From Phocoenobacter atlanticus subsp. cyclopteri (lineage in GTDB: Bacteria > Pseudomonadota > Gammaproteobacteria > Enterobacterales > Pasteurellaceae): 64,000 bases of DNA. The notes beneath the pieces were generated by a model that worked only from the letters and a program-made list of their open reading frames with translations, was not told where the DNA came from and ran no database searches. The position numbers and the translations under genes are program-made. Where the stretch lies: NCBI RefSeq assembly GCF_018343795.1, contig NZ_CP074346.1, positions 2,232,001-2,296,000 on the forward strand, given 5' to 3'. This document shows positions 37,828 to 46,875 of the stretch, in pieces (the first letter of the stretch is position 1; the number at the start of each line of letters is the position of its first letter).

Positions 37828-38814
37828 ATGACTTATAAAGTATATGTTGGCATAGATGTATCTAAATTTAATTTTGATGTAGCTTGGGTTAACAAGGGGT
37901 CAAAGAAACCGAAAACCAAACAATTTACAAATGATACGAAGGGCTTTGACATATTTCATCGGTGGATAATCAAACAAAGCAAAAAAGAAGCTAAAGATAT
38001 TCTAGTACTTATGGAAGCCACTGGGGTTTATCATGAAAATCTTGCTTATACCCTTTATGATATGGGTTTTGGCGTATCGGTTGTCAATCCTACTTATGTG
38101 AAACAATTTGCAGGTGCAATGGGAAGTCATAGTAAAACAGATAAGCAAGATGCGAAGGTTTTAGCTCAGTATGCGAGTATCAAAGAAATTAGACTATGGG
38201 AGCCAGAACCTGAAGATGTTCGCTACTTAAAACAATTAATCGCTCGTTTAGATGCGTTAGAAATGGATAAACAACGAGAAAAAAATCGCTTAGAAAAATT
38301 ATTATCAAGTAAAAATAATGATGTATTCCTATTAGAATCTTTACAGGAAATGCTCGATAATCTTGATGAGGCGATAGAAAAAGTACAAGCTAAAATAAAT
38401 GAACATATTGATAATAATCCTGATTTAAAGTCGGGTTTTGAACACCTTGTTAGTATTCCAGGCATTGGTGAAAAGGTTGCCCCAAGAGTATTGAATTTAT
38501 TAAAATCTAAACAATTTAAAAGTGCGTCCGAATGTGCTGCTTTTGTTGGTCTAACGCCTGTTCAACGGCAATCGGGGTTGATGAAAGGTAAGCCTAGAAT
38601 TAGCAAGAAAGGTAATAGTACTATTCGTTCTAAGCTGTATATGTGTGCAATGAGTGCGATAAAGTATAACCCTGATATCAAGGTTCAATATGAAAGATTA
38701 CTGGCGAATGGGAAATGTAAAAAAGTGGCGTTGATTGCAGCTATGAGAAAGTTATTACAAATTTGCTATGGTGTGATAAAACACAATAGTAATTACCAAC
38801 CGCAAATTAATTAA
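37828..38814 (+). CDS. IS110-family DEDD transposase (bridge recombinase)
   Basis: A 328-residue recombinase. The N-terminal RuvC-like domain has the DEDD residues: VGIDVSKFNFDVAW, VLMEATGVYHENLAY, and the pair of Asp in SKTDKQDAKVLAQYA. A coiled-coil region (about 140-195) follows. The C-terminal Transposase_20 domain has SIPGIGEKVAPRVL, CAAFVGLTPVQRQSG with the presumed catalytic Ser, and the KKGNSTIRSKLYMCA block. ATG 37828 is chosen because AGAGGA abuts the earlier ATG at 37819 but is well spaced for this one. Confidence 0.95.
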   Translation: MTYKVYVGIDVSKFNFDVAWVNKGSKKPKTKQFTNDTKGFDIFHRWIIKQSKKEAKDILVLMEATGVYHENLAYTLYDMGFGVSVVNPTYVKQFAGAMGSHSKTDKQDAKVLAQYASIKEIRLWEPEPEDVRYLKQLIARLDALEMDKQREKNRLEKLLSSKNNDVFLLESLQEMLDNLDEAIEKVQAKINEHIDNNPDLKSGFEHLVSIPGIGEKVAPRVLNLLKSKQFKSASECAAFVGLTPVQRQSGLMKGKPRISKKGNSTIRSKLYMCAMSAIKYNPDIKVQYERLLANGKCKKVALIAAMRKLLQICYGVIKHNSNYQPQIN

Positions 38815-38833
38815 AAAAATTACTTGCGGTTGG
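38796..38833 (+). terminator. Hairpin at the 3' end of the IS110 transposase
   Basis: CCAACCGCAA (38796-38805) pairs perfectly with TTGCGGTTGG (38824-38833). The stop codon lies in the loop and an A-rich run separates the arms. It may end transcription weakly or form part of the right end; there is no T tail. Confidence 0.5.
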
Positions 38834-38904
38834 GTTGGCAAGATGGTATCTACGTAAGTAATTAGATTTTTTAAATATGATATTGCCTTGTAGGAAGTGA
38901 AGTA

Positions 38905-39627
38905 TTATTGAGCATTTCGTAATGCTAAATGCTGTGCCTCGAATAGTTGTTCAATCCCTTGTTTTGCGAGATCTAATAACTGTAATAATTCATTATGAGA
39001 AAATGGTATTCCCTCTGCAGTACCTTGTACTTCTACAAAATGACCACCTTCGACCATAACAACATTCATATCTGTTTCAGCATTGCAATCTTCAATGTAT
39101 TCTAAATCACAAACAGCTTCATTATTTACCATTCCAACAGAAATTGCAGCAACAAGACTTTTCATCGGATTAGTTTTTAATTTTCCTGTGTCAATTAACT
39201 TATTTAATGCATCCTGTAAAGCGACAGCAGCTCCAGTGATTGCAGCAGTTCGAGTACCACCATCGGCTTGAATAACATCACAATCTACCGTAATTGTACG
39301 TTCACCTAAGGCTTTTAAGTCAACGACTGCTCGTAGTGAACGACCAATTAAACGTTGAATTTCAAGGGTTCTTCCACCTTGTTTACCTTTTGAGGCTTCT
39401 CGTTGTGTTCGTGAGTGTGTGGCACGAGGAAGCATTGCATATTCTGCTGTTATCCAACCTTGATTTTTACCTCTTAAAAAACGAGGAACAGATTCATCAA
39501 TTGAGGCATTACATAACACTTTGGTTTCCCCAAATTCAACTAATACTGAACCTTCAGCATATTTGGTATAATTGCGAGTGATTTTTACTGGGCGAGTTTG
39601 GTTTGCTGTGCGATTATTTGGACGCAT
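38905..39627 (-). CDS. rph: Ribonuclease PH
   Basis: Phosphorolytic 3'-5' exoribonuclease that trims tRNA 3' ends. It has 240 residues, beginning [29 protein letters not shown]. It has [51 protein letters not shown], the phosphate- and RNA-binding core, and [18 protein letters not shown]. Seems intact, unlike the frameshifted rph of E. coli K-12. Convergent with lpxC, with the IS110 element between. pyrE is not adjacent. Confidence 0.97.
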   Translation of the reverse strand: MRPNNRTANQTRPVKITRNYTKYAEGSVLVEFGETKVLCNASIDESVPRFLRGKNQGWITAEYAMLPRATHSRTQREASKGKQGGRTLEIQRLIGRSLRAVVDLKALGERTITVDCDVIQADGGTRTAAITGAAVALQDALNKLIDTGKLKTNPMKSLVAAISVGMVNNEAVCDLEYIEDCNAETDMNVVMVEGGHFVEVQGTAEGIPFSHNELLQLLDLAKQGIEQLFEAQHLALRNAQ

Positions 39628-39762
39628 ACATTCTCCTAAAATTAAAAAGTTAATCTATTCTAACAAATAATACCAGTAATGTATGCGGTTGTTCTGAATA
39701 AGCGGTATGATCTTTGTTATTTTTTACAATTAAAAATATTTTTGTACCAAGAGGTCATATGG

Positions 39763-40605
39763 TCATTTTTCTTTCCATAGTTCCCAAATAGGTTTACAGT
39801 TTGTGGGAAGGGTAAGATCTTTACCGAGATCTAACCATTGGGTTGGATAGTGGAAATCAGAACCAACAGAGGAGTAAAGCTCAAACTTTTCTGCCCAACG
39901 GGCGAGAAGTTGGCGTTGATCTCGCGACTGTCCGCAACCTGCGACCTCAATTCCATCTCCTCCTGCTTCTTTGAAGGCGGTAATTAAACGGCGTATCCAA
40001 CGTGCAGTGAGTTTATATTTAAGAGGGTGGGCAATGTTGATTACTCCGTCTGCGTGATGTATTACATCAATGGCTTCTTCCATTGAACACCATATTGGTT
40101 TAACGTAAGCAGATTTACCTTGTCCTAAATACTTTTTAAATGCTTTTTCTATATTGTTGACGGCTTCAATTTCAACTAAAAAACGGGCATAGTGAGCACG
40201 TGTGATTTCACCTTGTGCCAATTTTTTTGCCCCTTCATAGGCATTTGGAATACCTGCTTTGGCTAATTTTTCTGCGATGTGAATTGCTCGCTGTTCTCTT
40301 AAGGCGGTCTGATTTTGTAATAAATTTACCAATTTTTCATTATTTTCATCAAAATTTAAGGCACTTAAATGGATATTTTTATTTTGCCATATGACAGAAA
40401 TTTCTACTCCTGAAATAAGTTTAATTGGTAAGTGTTGTGTCGCTTGCTTTGCTTCTTCTAAACCATTGATAGTATCGTGATCTGTTAAGGCTAAAATATT
40501 AATACCTTTTTCAACCGCACGTTGTATCAATTCTGTAGGAGTAAGCAGTCCATCCGAGGCAGTGCTGTGACTGTGTAAATCATAAATTATTGTATTGTTT
40601 GTCAT
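39763..40605 (-). CDS. rnm: PHP-domain 5'-3' exoribonuclease (RNase AM)
   Basis: YciV/TrpH-type PHP phosphoesterase; in E. coli this enzyme (Rnm, RNase AM) matures the 5' ends of rRNAs and degrades short oligonucleotides. The 280-residue protein has the PHP metal motifs YDLHSHSTASDG, LALTDHDTINGL, ISGVEIS, TRAHYARFLV, VINIAHPLKY and GSDFHYP. Two bases separate its start from the relA stop, so it is probably expressed with relA. Without the E. coli functional data it would be called only a PHP protein. Confidence 0.9.
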   Translation of the reverse strand: MTNNTIIYDLHSHSTASDGLLTPTELIQRAVEKGINILALTDHDTINGLEEAKQATQHLPIKLISGVEISVIWQNKNIHLSALNFDENNEKLVNLLQNQTALREQRAIHIAEKLAKAGIPNAYEGAKKLAQGEITRAHYARFLVEIEAVNNIEKAFKKYLGQGKSAYVKPIWCSMEEAIDVIHHADGVINIAHPLKYKLTARWIRRLITAFKEAGGDGIEVAGCGQSRDQRQLLARWAEKFELYSSVGSDFHYPTQWLDLGKDLTLPTNCKPIWELWKEK

Positions 40606-40607
40606 TG

Positions 40608-42812
40608 TTAACCTGCGAAGCGTTTAGCTTCAATTATATCGCTCAGCTGTGTAATACGAGAAAGCAATTTTGCAAGAAATTCAACATTTGTTAATTCAAT
40701 TTCCATATCAATGGTCGCAATATTTGATTTAATATCTGTTCTACTCGATACACCAAGTACATTCACTTTTTCATTTGCCATAATACTGGTAATATCTCTT
40801 AATAAACCATTACGATCGTTGGCAATGATTCGAATGGTTAAACTAAAGCCTCTAGTATCATTTGCTCCCCATTGTGCTTTGACAACGCGTTCTGGATTAA
40901 TGCTTCTTAATTCAAAAAGTTGTTCACAATCCGATTTATGAATAGAAATTCCTCGTCCTTGAGTAATATAACCCACAATTTTATCTCCTGGGATAGGTTG
41001 ACAACAGCGTGCAACAGTGTGCATTAAATTACCTACACCATCGATAATAATATCACTACTTTTTCCTTTATTGATAGTATTTGAGGCTTTAAATTGAACA
41101 CTTTTTAGTACTGCTTCATCTTCTTGCTCGGCGGTGGGTTTAATCAATTTACTTTGTAAATAATGACTAAATTGATTTAATTTAATATCACCGCTGCCAA
41201 TGGCAGCATAGAGGTCACTAATATGTTTTAGGTTATAACGAGGTAATCCATATTGTTCAATTTGCTTTTGTGTAAAGTTAAACTTTGTCATTTCAGCATC
41301 GAGAATATCTTTTCCAAGAGGAATATTTTTATCTCGATCTTGCTTTTTAAAGAAATTGATAACTTTGGCTCTGGCTCGTGCTGTATTAATAAAGCCTTGA
41401 TTTGGATTTAACCAGTCTCGACTTGGATTGGGATTTTTCTGAGTGATAATTTCAACTTGATCGCCCATTTGTAGTAAATAGGTAAAAGGAACTATTCGTC
41501 CTGCTACTTTTGCACCAATACAACGATGTCCTACTTCACTATGAATAGCATAGGCAAAATCAAGAGGTGTAGCATTTTTAGGAAGATCAATTACTTCACC
41601 ACGAGGAGTAAAGACGTAAACTCTATCATCAAAGACTTGGCTACGTAGTTCATTAATAGATTCATTCGATTCTGCAATATCATTCTGCCAATCTAATAGT
41701 TTACGTAACCATACAATTTTATCTTCATAGCCAGCACGCCCAGCAGCACCTCCTTCTTTATATTTCCAGTGAGCAGCGACGCCAAGTTCCGCACTGTCGT
41801 GCATTTCTTGAGTTCTAATTTGTATTTCAATGGGTTTGTGACCTTTGCCTAAAATAATAGTATGCAAGGATTGGTAGCCATTAGGTTTTGGATTTGAAAT
41901 ATAATCATCAAAATGCTCAGATAAATGTTGATAATGGGTATGAACAATTCCCAAAGCGGTATAACAATCTTCTAAGGTTGGTACAATAATTCTCACTGCT
42001 CGAATATCAAATAGTTGTTTAAATGCAAGGTTTTTGCATTGCATTTTTTTCCATATACTATAAATATGTTTTGGTCTACCATAAATATGAAAACCATCTA
42101 ATTCTTGTTCAAGTAAAGCGGTCAGATTTTTAATAAATTTTGCAATATATTTTTCACGATCTAAACGTCGTTCATTGAGTTCAATTTTTGCAACCTGTTT
42201 GTATTGTCTAGGATGTAATGCTCTGAAACAGTAGTCTTCGAGTTCCCACTTTAATTGTCCAATTCCTAAACGGTTGGCGAGGGGAGCGTAAATTTGAGAA
42301 CATTCTTTTGCCGCTAAAAAAAGTTCTTCTTCTGTGTGATTTTTATCTCGTAGATAAGTAATGCGTTCAGCAAGTTTAATAACCATACAGCGGAAATCTT
42401 TTACCATTGCTAACAACATACGGCGGATATTATCGATTTGAATATCAGAAGAGTAACCTGCATTTAATTGACGAATGTTATCCATCTCTAACACACCTTT
42501 AACAAGCTCGGTAATGCTCGCATTAAAATTATCTTTAATTTCAATTAAATCAATAATTTTATGCTTAACGAGAGGAACTAAAAAAGCGGCAACTAGACTA
42601 TCATCATCCATATTTAAACTATGCAAGATTTCAATCATTTCAATACCAAACCACATTAATGGATATTGTTCGATATCAAGTTTTTCTTGTGCATAACGCC
42701 AAACAATTTGGATTTCTTCAAAAGTTACAGGTGACATTTGCAAAGAAGTGCCCCAACTTACTAATTCGAAATCATTTGGGTCCAGAATATGGGAATGACG
42801 AATTGCAACCAT
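40608..42812 (-). CDS. relA: GTP pyrophosphokinase RelA
   Basis: Ribosome-bound (p)ppGpp synthetase of the stringent response. It has 734 residues. The N-terminal pseudo-hydrolase domain lacks the HD pair, reading LVAAFLVPLVKHK at about 72-84, which marks RelA rather than SpoT. The synthetase domain (about 230-370) has YGRPKHIYSIWKKM, FDIRAVRIIV and PNGYQSLHTIILG. TGS lies at about 400-465 (VYVFTPRGEVIDLP), then a zinc-finger region (VARCCQPIPGD) and a C-terminal ACT/RRM domain. First of a two-gene minus-strand unit with rnm. Confidence 0.96.
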   Translation of the reverse strand: MVAIRHSHILDPNDFELVSWGTSLQMSPVTFEEIQIVWRYAQEKLDIEQYPLMWFGIEMIEILHSLNMDDDSLVAAFLVPLVKHKIIDLIEIKDNFNASITELVKGVLEMDNIRQLNAGYSSDIQIDNIRRMLLAMVKDFRCMVIKLAERITYLRDKNHTEEELFLAAKECSQIYAPLANRLGIGQLKWELEDYCFRALHPRQYKQVAKIELNERRLDREKYIAKFIKNLTALLEQELDGFHIYGRPKHIYSIWKKMQCKNLAFKQLFDIRAVRIIVPTLEDCYTALGIVHTHYQHLSEHFDDYISNPKPNGYQSLHTIILGKGHKPIEIQIRTQEMHDSAELGVAAHWKYKEGGAAGRAGYEDKIVWLRKLLDWQNDIAESNESINELRSQVFDDRVYVFTPRGEVIDLPKNATPLDFAYAIHSEVGHRCIGAKVAGRIVPFTYLLQMGDQVEIITQKNPNPSRDWLNPNQGFINTARARAKVINFFKKQDRDKNIPLGKDILDAEMTKFNFTQKQIEQYGLPRYNLKHISDLYAAIGSGDIKLNQFSHYLQSKLIKPTAEQEDEAVLKSVQFKASNTINKGKSSDIIIDGVGNLMHTVARCCQPIPGDKIVGYITQGRGISIHKSDCEQLFELRSINPERVVKAQWGANDTRGFSLTIRIIANDRNGLLRDITSIMANEKVNVLGVSSRTDIKSNIATIDMEIELTNVEFLAKLLSRITQLSDIIEAKRFAG

Positions 42813-42892
42813 AGATCCTCCGATAACTGTTAACTGTATGATGTAATAAAAGATAATACATATTTCTATTTAATATTTAAACTAAAATATTA

Positions 42893-43501
42893 TTATTCAC
42901 TTTTCCAGCGTGTAAATAGCTCTTGTTCAAGATAAATATCAAATTGATCTAGTAGGCGATTTACCCCTTGATCCACAATATCTGCAACAGTTTGTGGTTT
43001 ATGATAAAAAGCAGGCATTAGTGGTACGATTTGTCCACCAATTTCAGTCAGTTGTGTCATTAAGCGTAAATGCCCTAAGTGTAAGGGAGTTTCACGTACG
43101 CAAAGCACTAAAGGTTTTCTCTCTTTTAAAATAACGTCTGCGGCACGAGTAATTAAATCATCAGTATAACTATGTGCAATACCTGATAATGTTTTCATTG
43201 AGCAGGGGACAATAATCATTCCTTTTGTAATAAATGAACCTGATGAAATTGCGGCACCAATATCTCGTATATCATAAATTTGGTGAGCGAATGATTTTAT
43301 TTGATTAAGAGAATAGTCCGTTTCTATTGCAATGGTTTGTTTTGCTGCATTGCTAATAATTAGATGTGCTTCTATATTCGTTTTTTGTAACACTTCGAGT
43401 AATCGAATAGCATAAATGACACCACTCGCCCCTGTTATTGCAACAATTAGGCGTTCAGGCAAGCGGTGAGATCTTGATGACTTTTTACAATTTTCTTTCA
43501 T
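42893..43501 (-). CDS. ubiX: Flavin prenyltransferase UbiX
   Basis: Makes prenylated FMN, the cofactor of the UbiD decarboxylase in ubiquinone synthesis. The 202-residue protein has VAITGASGVIYAIRLLEVL (flavin site), SSGSFITKGMIIVPCSMKTLSGIAHSY with the conserved PCS, and RETPLHLGHLRLM. The first 15 or so residues (KENCKKSSRSHRLPE) are encoded by an uptake signal (AAGCGGTGAGATC at about 43462) and have no counterpart in most relatives. Eighteen bp after cvpA on the same strand; purF, often between them, is absent. Confidence 0.94.
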   Translation of the reverse strand: MKENCKKSSRSHRLPERLIVAITGASGVIYAIRLLEVLQKTNIEAHLIISNAAKQTIAIETDYSLNQIKSFAHQIYDIRDIGAAISSGSFITKGMIIVPCSMKTLSGIAHSYTDDLITRAADVILKERKPLVLCVRETPLHLGHLRLMTQLTEIGGQIVPLMPAFYHKPQTVADIVDQGVNRLLDQFDIYLEQELFTRWKSE

Positions 43502-43519
43502 TAAACTATTTTAACATTG

Positions 43520-44011
43520 CTATTGTAATAAACTAGAGTTTGTTTGTAGTTGCTCAAAAAACCACTTAACAATAAAACCAAAATGAGGAATTAATTGAGA
43601 CTCTTTCCACCATTCACTGTCACTGGCTTGAGTGAAATCAAAGAAGAATAATACTGCAGCAACAATCAATATGCCACGTAACGCACCAAATACCATTCCA
43701 AGTACTCGATCTGTACCACTTAATCCTGTTTGATCAACAAGTTTACCTAACAAAGCATTAATAATACTCATTATTATAAGTGTACCAATAAATAATAATA
43801 TCGCAGCCAGACCGTCTCTTATCAACTCAGATTGTTGCAGATAAGTCGAATTTACTTGTGTGAAATATCCACTGAAATAAGGATAAAAATAGCTTGCCAC
43901 AAAAAAAGCGGTTACCCAACCGATTAAAGACATTACTTCTCTAATAAATCCTCTCCATAAACTCACTAATGAAGAAAAAACAATAATACCAATAATAATA
44001 TAATCAATCAT
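43520..44011 (-). CDS. cvpA: CvpA family membrane protein
   Basis: Inner-membrane protein named for colicin V export and linked to envelope stress tolerance. The 163-residue protein has four membrane segments. It starts MIDYIIIGIIVFSSLVSLWRGFIREVMSLIGWV, the family signature, and has a LGMVFGALRGILIVAA segment. In E. coli it is in the purF operon under PurR; a purR gene lies 1.1 kb away here, but I found no clear PUR box upstream. Confidence 0.9.
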   Translation of the reverse strand: MIDYIIIGIIVFSSLVSLWRGFIREVMSLIGWVTAFFVASYFYPYFSGYFTQVNSTYLQQSELIRDGLAAILLFIGTLIIMSIINALLGKLVDQTGLSGTDRVLGMVFGALRGILIVAAVLFFFDFTQASDSEWWKESQLIPHFGFIVKWFFEQLQTNSSLLQ

Positions 44012-44059
44012 AATACCTCTTTTTTCTATTCCTTATTCTATAAATAGTTGATGGAATAA

Positions 44060-44524
44060 TTAACTTAAATTTTCGTAACCAACATCTTGTAATGTTGGAT
44101 TATTTGCCCCTGACTTGGCTAATTCATCACAAATTTCGTTCTCACGGTGTCCTGAATGCCCTTTAACCCATTGCCAATCAATTTTATGTTGTTGGATTTG
44201 TTGATCTAGTGCAATCCATAAATCTTTATTTTTAACTGGTTTTTTCGCACTGGTTTTCCAGTTATTTTTTCGCCAACTAAAAATCCATTTTTGGATTCCA
44301 TTTTGCATATATTGGCTGTCACTAAATAGTCTAATATAGCAAGGTTCTTTTAGTAAACTTAATGCCTCAATGACCGCTCGTAATTCCATTCTATTGTTGG
44401 TCGTTTGAAAATACCCCTTACTTATTTTTTTTTCGTGTTGATTGTAGCGTAATACGATACCAATACCACCTTTACCTGGATTACCTAAACAGGAACCATC
44501 AGTAAAAATTTCAACGTGCTTCAT
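44060..44524 (-). CDS. rnhA: Ribonuclease HI
   Basis: Cuts RNA in RNA-DNA hybrids. It has 154 residues with the four metal-binding acidic residues in place: [13 protein letters not shown] (Asp9/10), [12 protein letters not shown] (Glu), [13 protein letters not shown] (Asp) and [13 protein letters not shown] (Asp). The basic protrusion ([20 protein letters not shown]) is present. Its start overlaps the end of the dedA-family gene by 14 bases, so the two are coupled. Confidence 0.97.
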   Translation of the reverse strand: MKHVEIFTDGSCLGNPGKGGIGIVLRYNQHEKKISKGYFQTTNNRMELRAVIEALSLLKEPCYIRLFSDSQYMQNGIQKWIFSWRKNNWKTSAKKPVKNKDLWIALDQQIQQHKIDWQWVKGHSGHRENEICDELAKSGANNPTLQDVGYENLS

Positions 44525-45131
44525 TAATTTTTACCTTTTGTTTTTTACGCATTTGATAAATCTTCCAAACAACAAATAAGATGACAGTAACCAAAATGAT
44601 ATAAATAATAGCCTGTCCTTTATGTATTTGTTCTTTCAGCCAATCTAAATTTGAGGCACCAAAATCACCTAAATATACCCAAATTGGAACGGAAATAATA
44701 GCCGCACAAAAATCAACAAGGACAAATTGAAGGTAATTAACACGATTGGTAATACCAGAAACAAGATAAACTACCGCTCTCAATCCGGGTAAGAAACGAG
44801 CAGTAAATAGTAAGCGATTTCCATATTTATCAAACATCTTTCTTACTGCGGATAATCGTCCTCGACGAACTAAAGGTTTAATAAAACGAAAACGTAAGAT
44901 CTTCTTACCATAAATTCGTCCAAGCCAATACATTGTACTATCACCAGCTAATACCCCTATCATACTTACTACCAGCATAATATGTACATTAGTATAGCCT
45001 AAACCAGAAATAACCCCCCCAGAGACTAACGTTATGTCTTCAGGAATAGGTAAACCAAAACCACAAGCGAGTAATACTAAAAAAACAGCCCAATAGCCAT
45101 AACTACTAAAAAAATCAATTAAAAATTCCAT
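44511..45131 (-). CDS. DedA-family inner-membrane protein
   Basis: A 206-residue SNARE-associated/DedA/VTT protein. Family members act in membrane homeostasis and undecaprenyl-phosphate recycling. It shows [20 protein letters not shown] with the acidic pair, a [15 protein letters not shown] segment and [18 protein letters not shown] with the conserved arginines. Five hydrophobic stretches, ending in a basic tail. Closest in pattern to YohD/DedA types; the exact paralogue cannot be named. It lies 12 bp after purR and overlaps rnhA. Confidence 0.88.
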   Translation of the reverse strand: MEFLIDFFSSYGYWAVFLVLLACGFGLPIPEDITLVSGGVISGLGYTNVHIMLVVSMIGVLAGDSTMYWLGRIYGKKILRFRFIKPLVRRGRLSAVRKMFDKYGNRLLFTARFLPGLRAVVYLVSGITNRVNYLQFVLVDFCAAIISVPIWVYLGDFGASNLDWLKEQIHKGQAIIYIILVTVILFVVWKIYQMRKKQKVKINEAR

Positions 45132-45143
45132 TAAAAAACCTAT

Positions 45144-46157
45144 CTAATTTTTATTTAAATTACGAACTGAATCACGCACAACTAACTCAGGCATAAACTC
45201 TAATATTTGTGGTTCATTTCGTTTTTCTTTTGAAGAAATTCGCTCAAGTAATAATTCTAGCACTCTATCTGAAAGTCGTGATTTGGATTGATGCATTGTT
45301 GTTAAAGGAGGCGCATAAAAGCGAGAGTTATGAATATTATCATAACCAATAACAGAAATATCTTGTGGTACAGATAATCCTCTAAGATTAATTGCTGAAA
45401 TTGCACCTAATGCCATTACATCACTAAAACAAAAAATTGCTGTAGGTAATTCATCTAAATCAAGAATATTATTCATACACTCAAAGCCACCTTCTGGTTC
45501 AAAATCACCTTCCTGAATCCATTGTGGTTCAATCAATAAATTTGCTTCATCCATTGCCTTACTAAAACCTTGAAAACGATTTTTTGATACTGTTTTAAAC
45601 AAATCTCCTGTAATAACTGCTATTTTTTTATGCCCATTCTCAATTAAATGTTGAGTAGCGAAATAGCCACCAATAAAACTATTGTCAGCGATAAGATCAT
45701 TACTATTATCTCGCAATCCCCAATCCATTACTACCATAGGAATATTCGCTTTATTTAAAAGTGCAAGAGAGTTTTCAGTATATTCACTACACATAACCAA
45801 AATACCGTCAACACGTTTCGTCATTAACATATCTAAATGGTTTTGGATTTTTTCAGGATCATTTTGAGTATTACATAAAAACAGTGAGTAACCCATTTCA
45901 TAACAATGACGTTCCATTGCTAGAATGATTTCTGCAAAAAAAGGGGATTCACTGGTGGTAACAATCATTCCAATAGATTTTGTGGTATTGACTTTCAAAC
46001 TACGAGCAACCGCACTGGGAGAATAATTTAATTCAGAAATGGCATCCCAAACAGATTGCGTTGTTTTTTCTGCAACGAAACGCGTTTTATTAATTACGTG
46101 AGAAACTGTAGTGGTTGAAACTCCAGCTAATTTTGCGACATCTTTAATGGTTGCCAT
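45144..46157 (-). CDS. purR: Purine repressor PurR
   Basis: LacI-family repressor of purine synthesis genes, with hypoxanthine or guanine as corepressor. It has 337 residues. The helix-turn-helix ([32 protein letters not shown]) and hinge helix ([10 protein letters not shown]) are almost identical to E. coli PurR. The ligand domain has [28 protein letters not shown] and SVIGYDN. The close match in the DNA-contact residues supports the specific call. The upstream 324-bp gap contains a tiny ORF on the other strand and no obvious PUR box. Confidence 0.93.
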   Translation of the reverse strand: MATIKDVAKLAGVSTTTVSHVINKTRFVAEKTTQSVWDAISELNYSPSAVARSLKVNTTKSIGMIVTTSESPFFAEIILAMERHCYEMGYSLFLCNTQNDPEKIQNHLDMLMTKRVDGILVMCSEYTENSLALLNKANIPMVVMDWGLRDNSNDLIADNSFIGGYFATQHLIENGHKKIAVITGDLFKTVSKNRFQGFSKAMDEANLLIEPQWIQEGDFEPEGGFECMNNILDLDELPTAIFCFSDVMALGAISAINLRGLSVPQDISVIGYDNIHNSRFYAPPLTTMHQSKSRLSDRVLELLLERISSKEKRNEPQILEFMPELVVRDSVRNLNKN

Positions 46158-46302
46158 TGGTTTTTTCCTGAATTCAATGTAAATTTGTGCCTATTATAGC
46201 TGACTTTTTATAAAATTTTTAAATAAAATTACACCTTTGATTGCATTTTGAAAAAATAGTTTTAAAATACCTTTATTATTTTACTTTTTTGGAGGATTAA
46301 TT

Positions 46303-46383
46303 ATGGGAACTTTCGGTTATTCAATGCTGACTGTGTGTGCATCTTTAGGTATGATTATACTTTTTGCATATAATATTTTTTAA
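46303..46383 (+). CDS. Predicted 26-residue membrane protein
   Basis: A short ORF with a near-perfect ribosome-binding site (GGAGG at 46291-46295, seven bases before ATG). It encodes MGTFGYSMLTVCASLGMIIL followed by FAYNIF, a single membrane-spanning helix with little else. The spacer between purR and the rhodanese gene is otherwise empty. Small membrane proteins of this size often regulate transporters or enzymes, but I do not recognise this one. The strong Shine-Dalgarno is the main evidence. Confidence 0.5.
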   Translation: MGTFGYSMLTVCASLGMIILFAYNIF

Positions 46384-46481
46384 AATATAAAATTAGCGGT
46401 AAATCTCAAGTAGAAGTAACTGATAGTATCGATGGCATTCTATCGATTACGTAAGAGAATTTACAACACACTAATAAAAAA

Positions 46482-46820
46482 ATGACGAAAATTAAAACAT
46501 TTTATTTGGCTGTGTTTTCCTTAACTATTTTAGGGCTAACATTGCCTTCTATTAGTATCGCACAGGAGAAAGCTGTGTGGGTTGATGTGCGTACGCCGTA
46601 TGAGTGGGACAAAGGACATCTAAAAAATGCTGTTTTAATTCCCTACAACGAAATCGCAACAAAAATTCAGACAGTCGTAAAAGATCGGAAACAGCTGATT
46701 AATTTATATTGTGGCTCTGGTAGACGAGCAGAGGTTGCTCGAGAAACTTTGGTACGAATGGGTTATACTAATGTTCAAAATCGTGGTAGATATGAACAGC
46801 TTCGCAAAATAGTGCCATAA
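46482..46820 (+). CDS. Periplasmic rhodanese-like protein (PspE type)
   Basis: A 112-residue protein with an N-terminal signal peptide (about 1-28, cut near ISIAQ-EK) and one rhodanese domain: WVDVRTPYEWDKGHLKNAVLIP, then the active-site loop LYCGSGRRAE with the catalytic Cys. E. coli PspE, a periplasmic thiosulfate sulfurtransferase, has the same size and layout. No psp genes are nearby, so I do not assign pspE. 55 bp before mnmC. Confidence 0.85.
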   Translation: MTKIKTFYLAVFSLTILGLTLPSISIAQEKAVWVDVRTPYEWDKGHLKNAVLIPYNEIATKIQTVVKDRKQLINLYCGSGRRAEVARETLVRMGYTNVQNRGRYEQLRKIVP

Positions 46821-46875
46821 GTATTTACCCACTTCCTTTTTAGCTTATTTTTAATCTGATAGAAATTTACCAAAA

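Larger units (their letters stand above)
37616..38851 (+). mobile_element. IS110-family insertion sequence
   Basis: An element of about 1.23 kb without terminal inverted repeats, as usual for this family. Both ends carry a CT core: CTTGTATCTTG at the left (37616) and GATGGTATCT at the right (to 38851). The circle junction would read GGTATCTTGTAT, much like the IS621 donor as I remember it (GTATCTTGTAT around a CT core). Rebuilding the empty site restores a perfect palindrome. About 210 bp of non-coding DNA precede the transposase, where IS110-group elements encode their bridge RNA. Confidence 0.85.

Noticed and set aside
46158-46302. PUR box upstream of purR or cvpA
   Set aside because: I looked for an ACGCAAACGTTTNCNT-like palindrome and saw none convincing in either upstream region.
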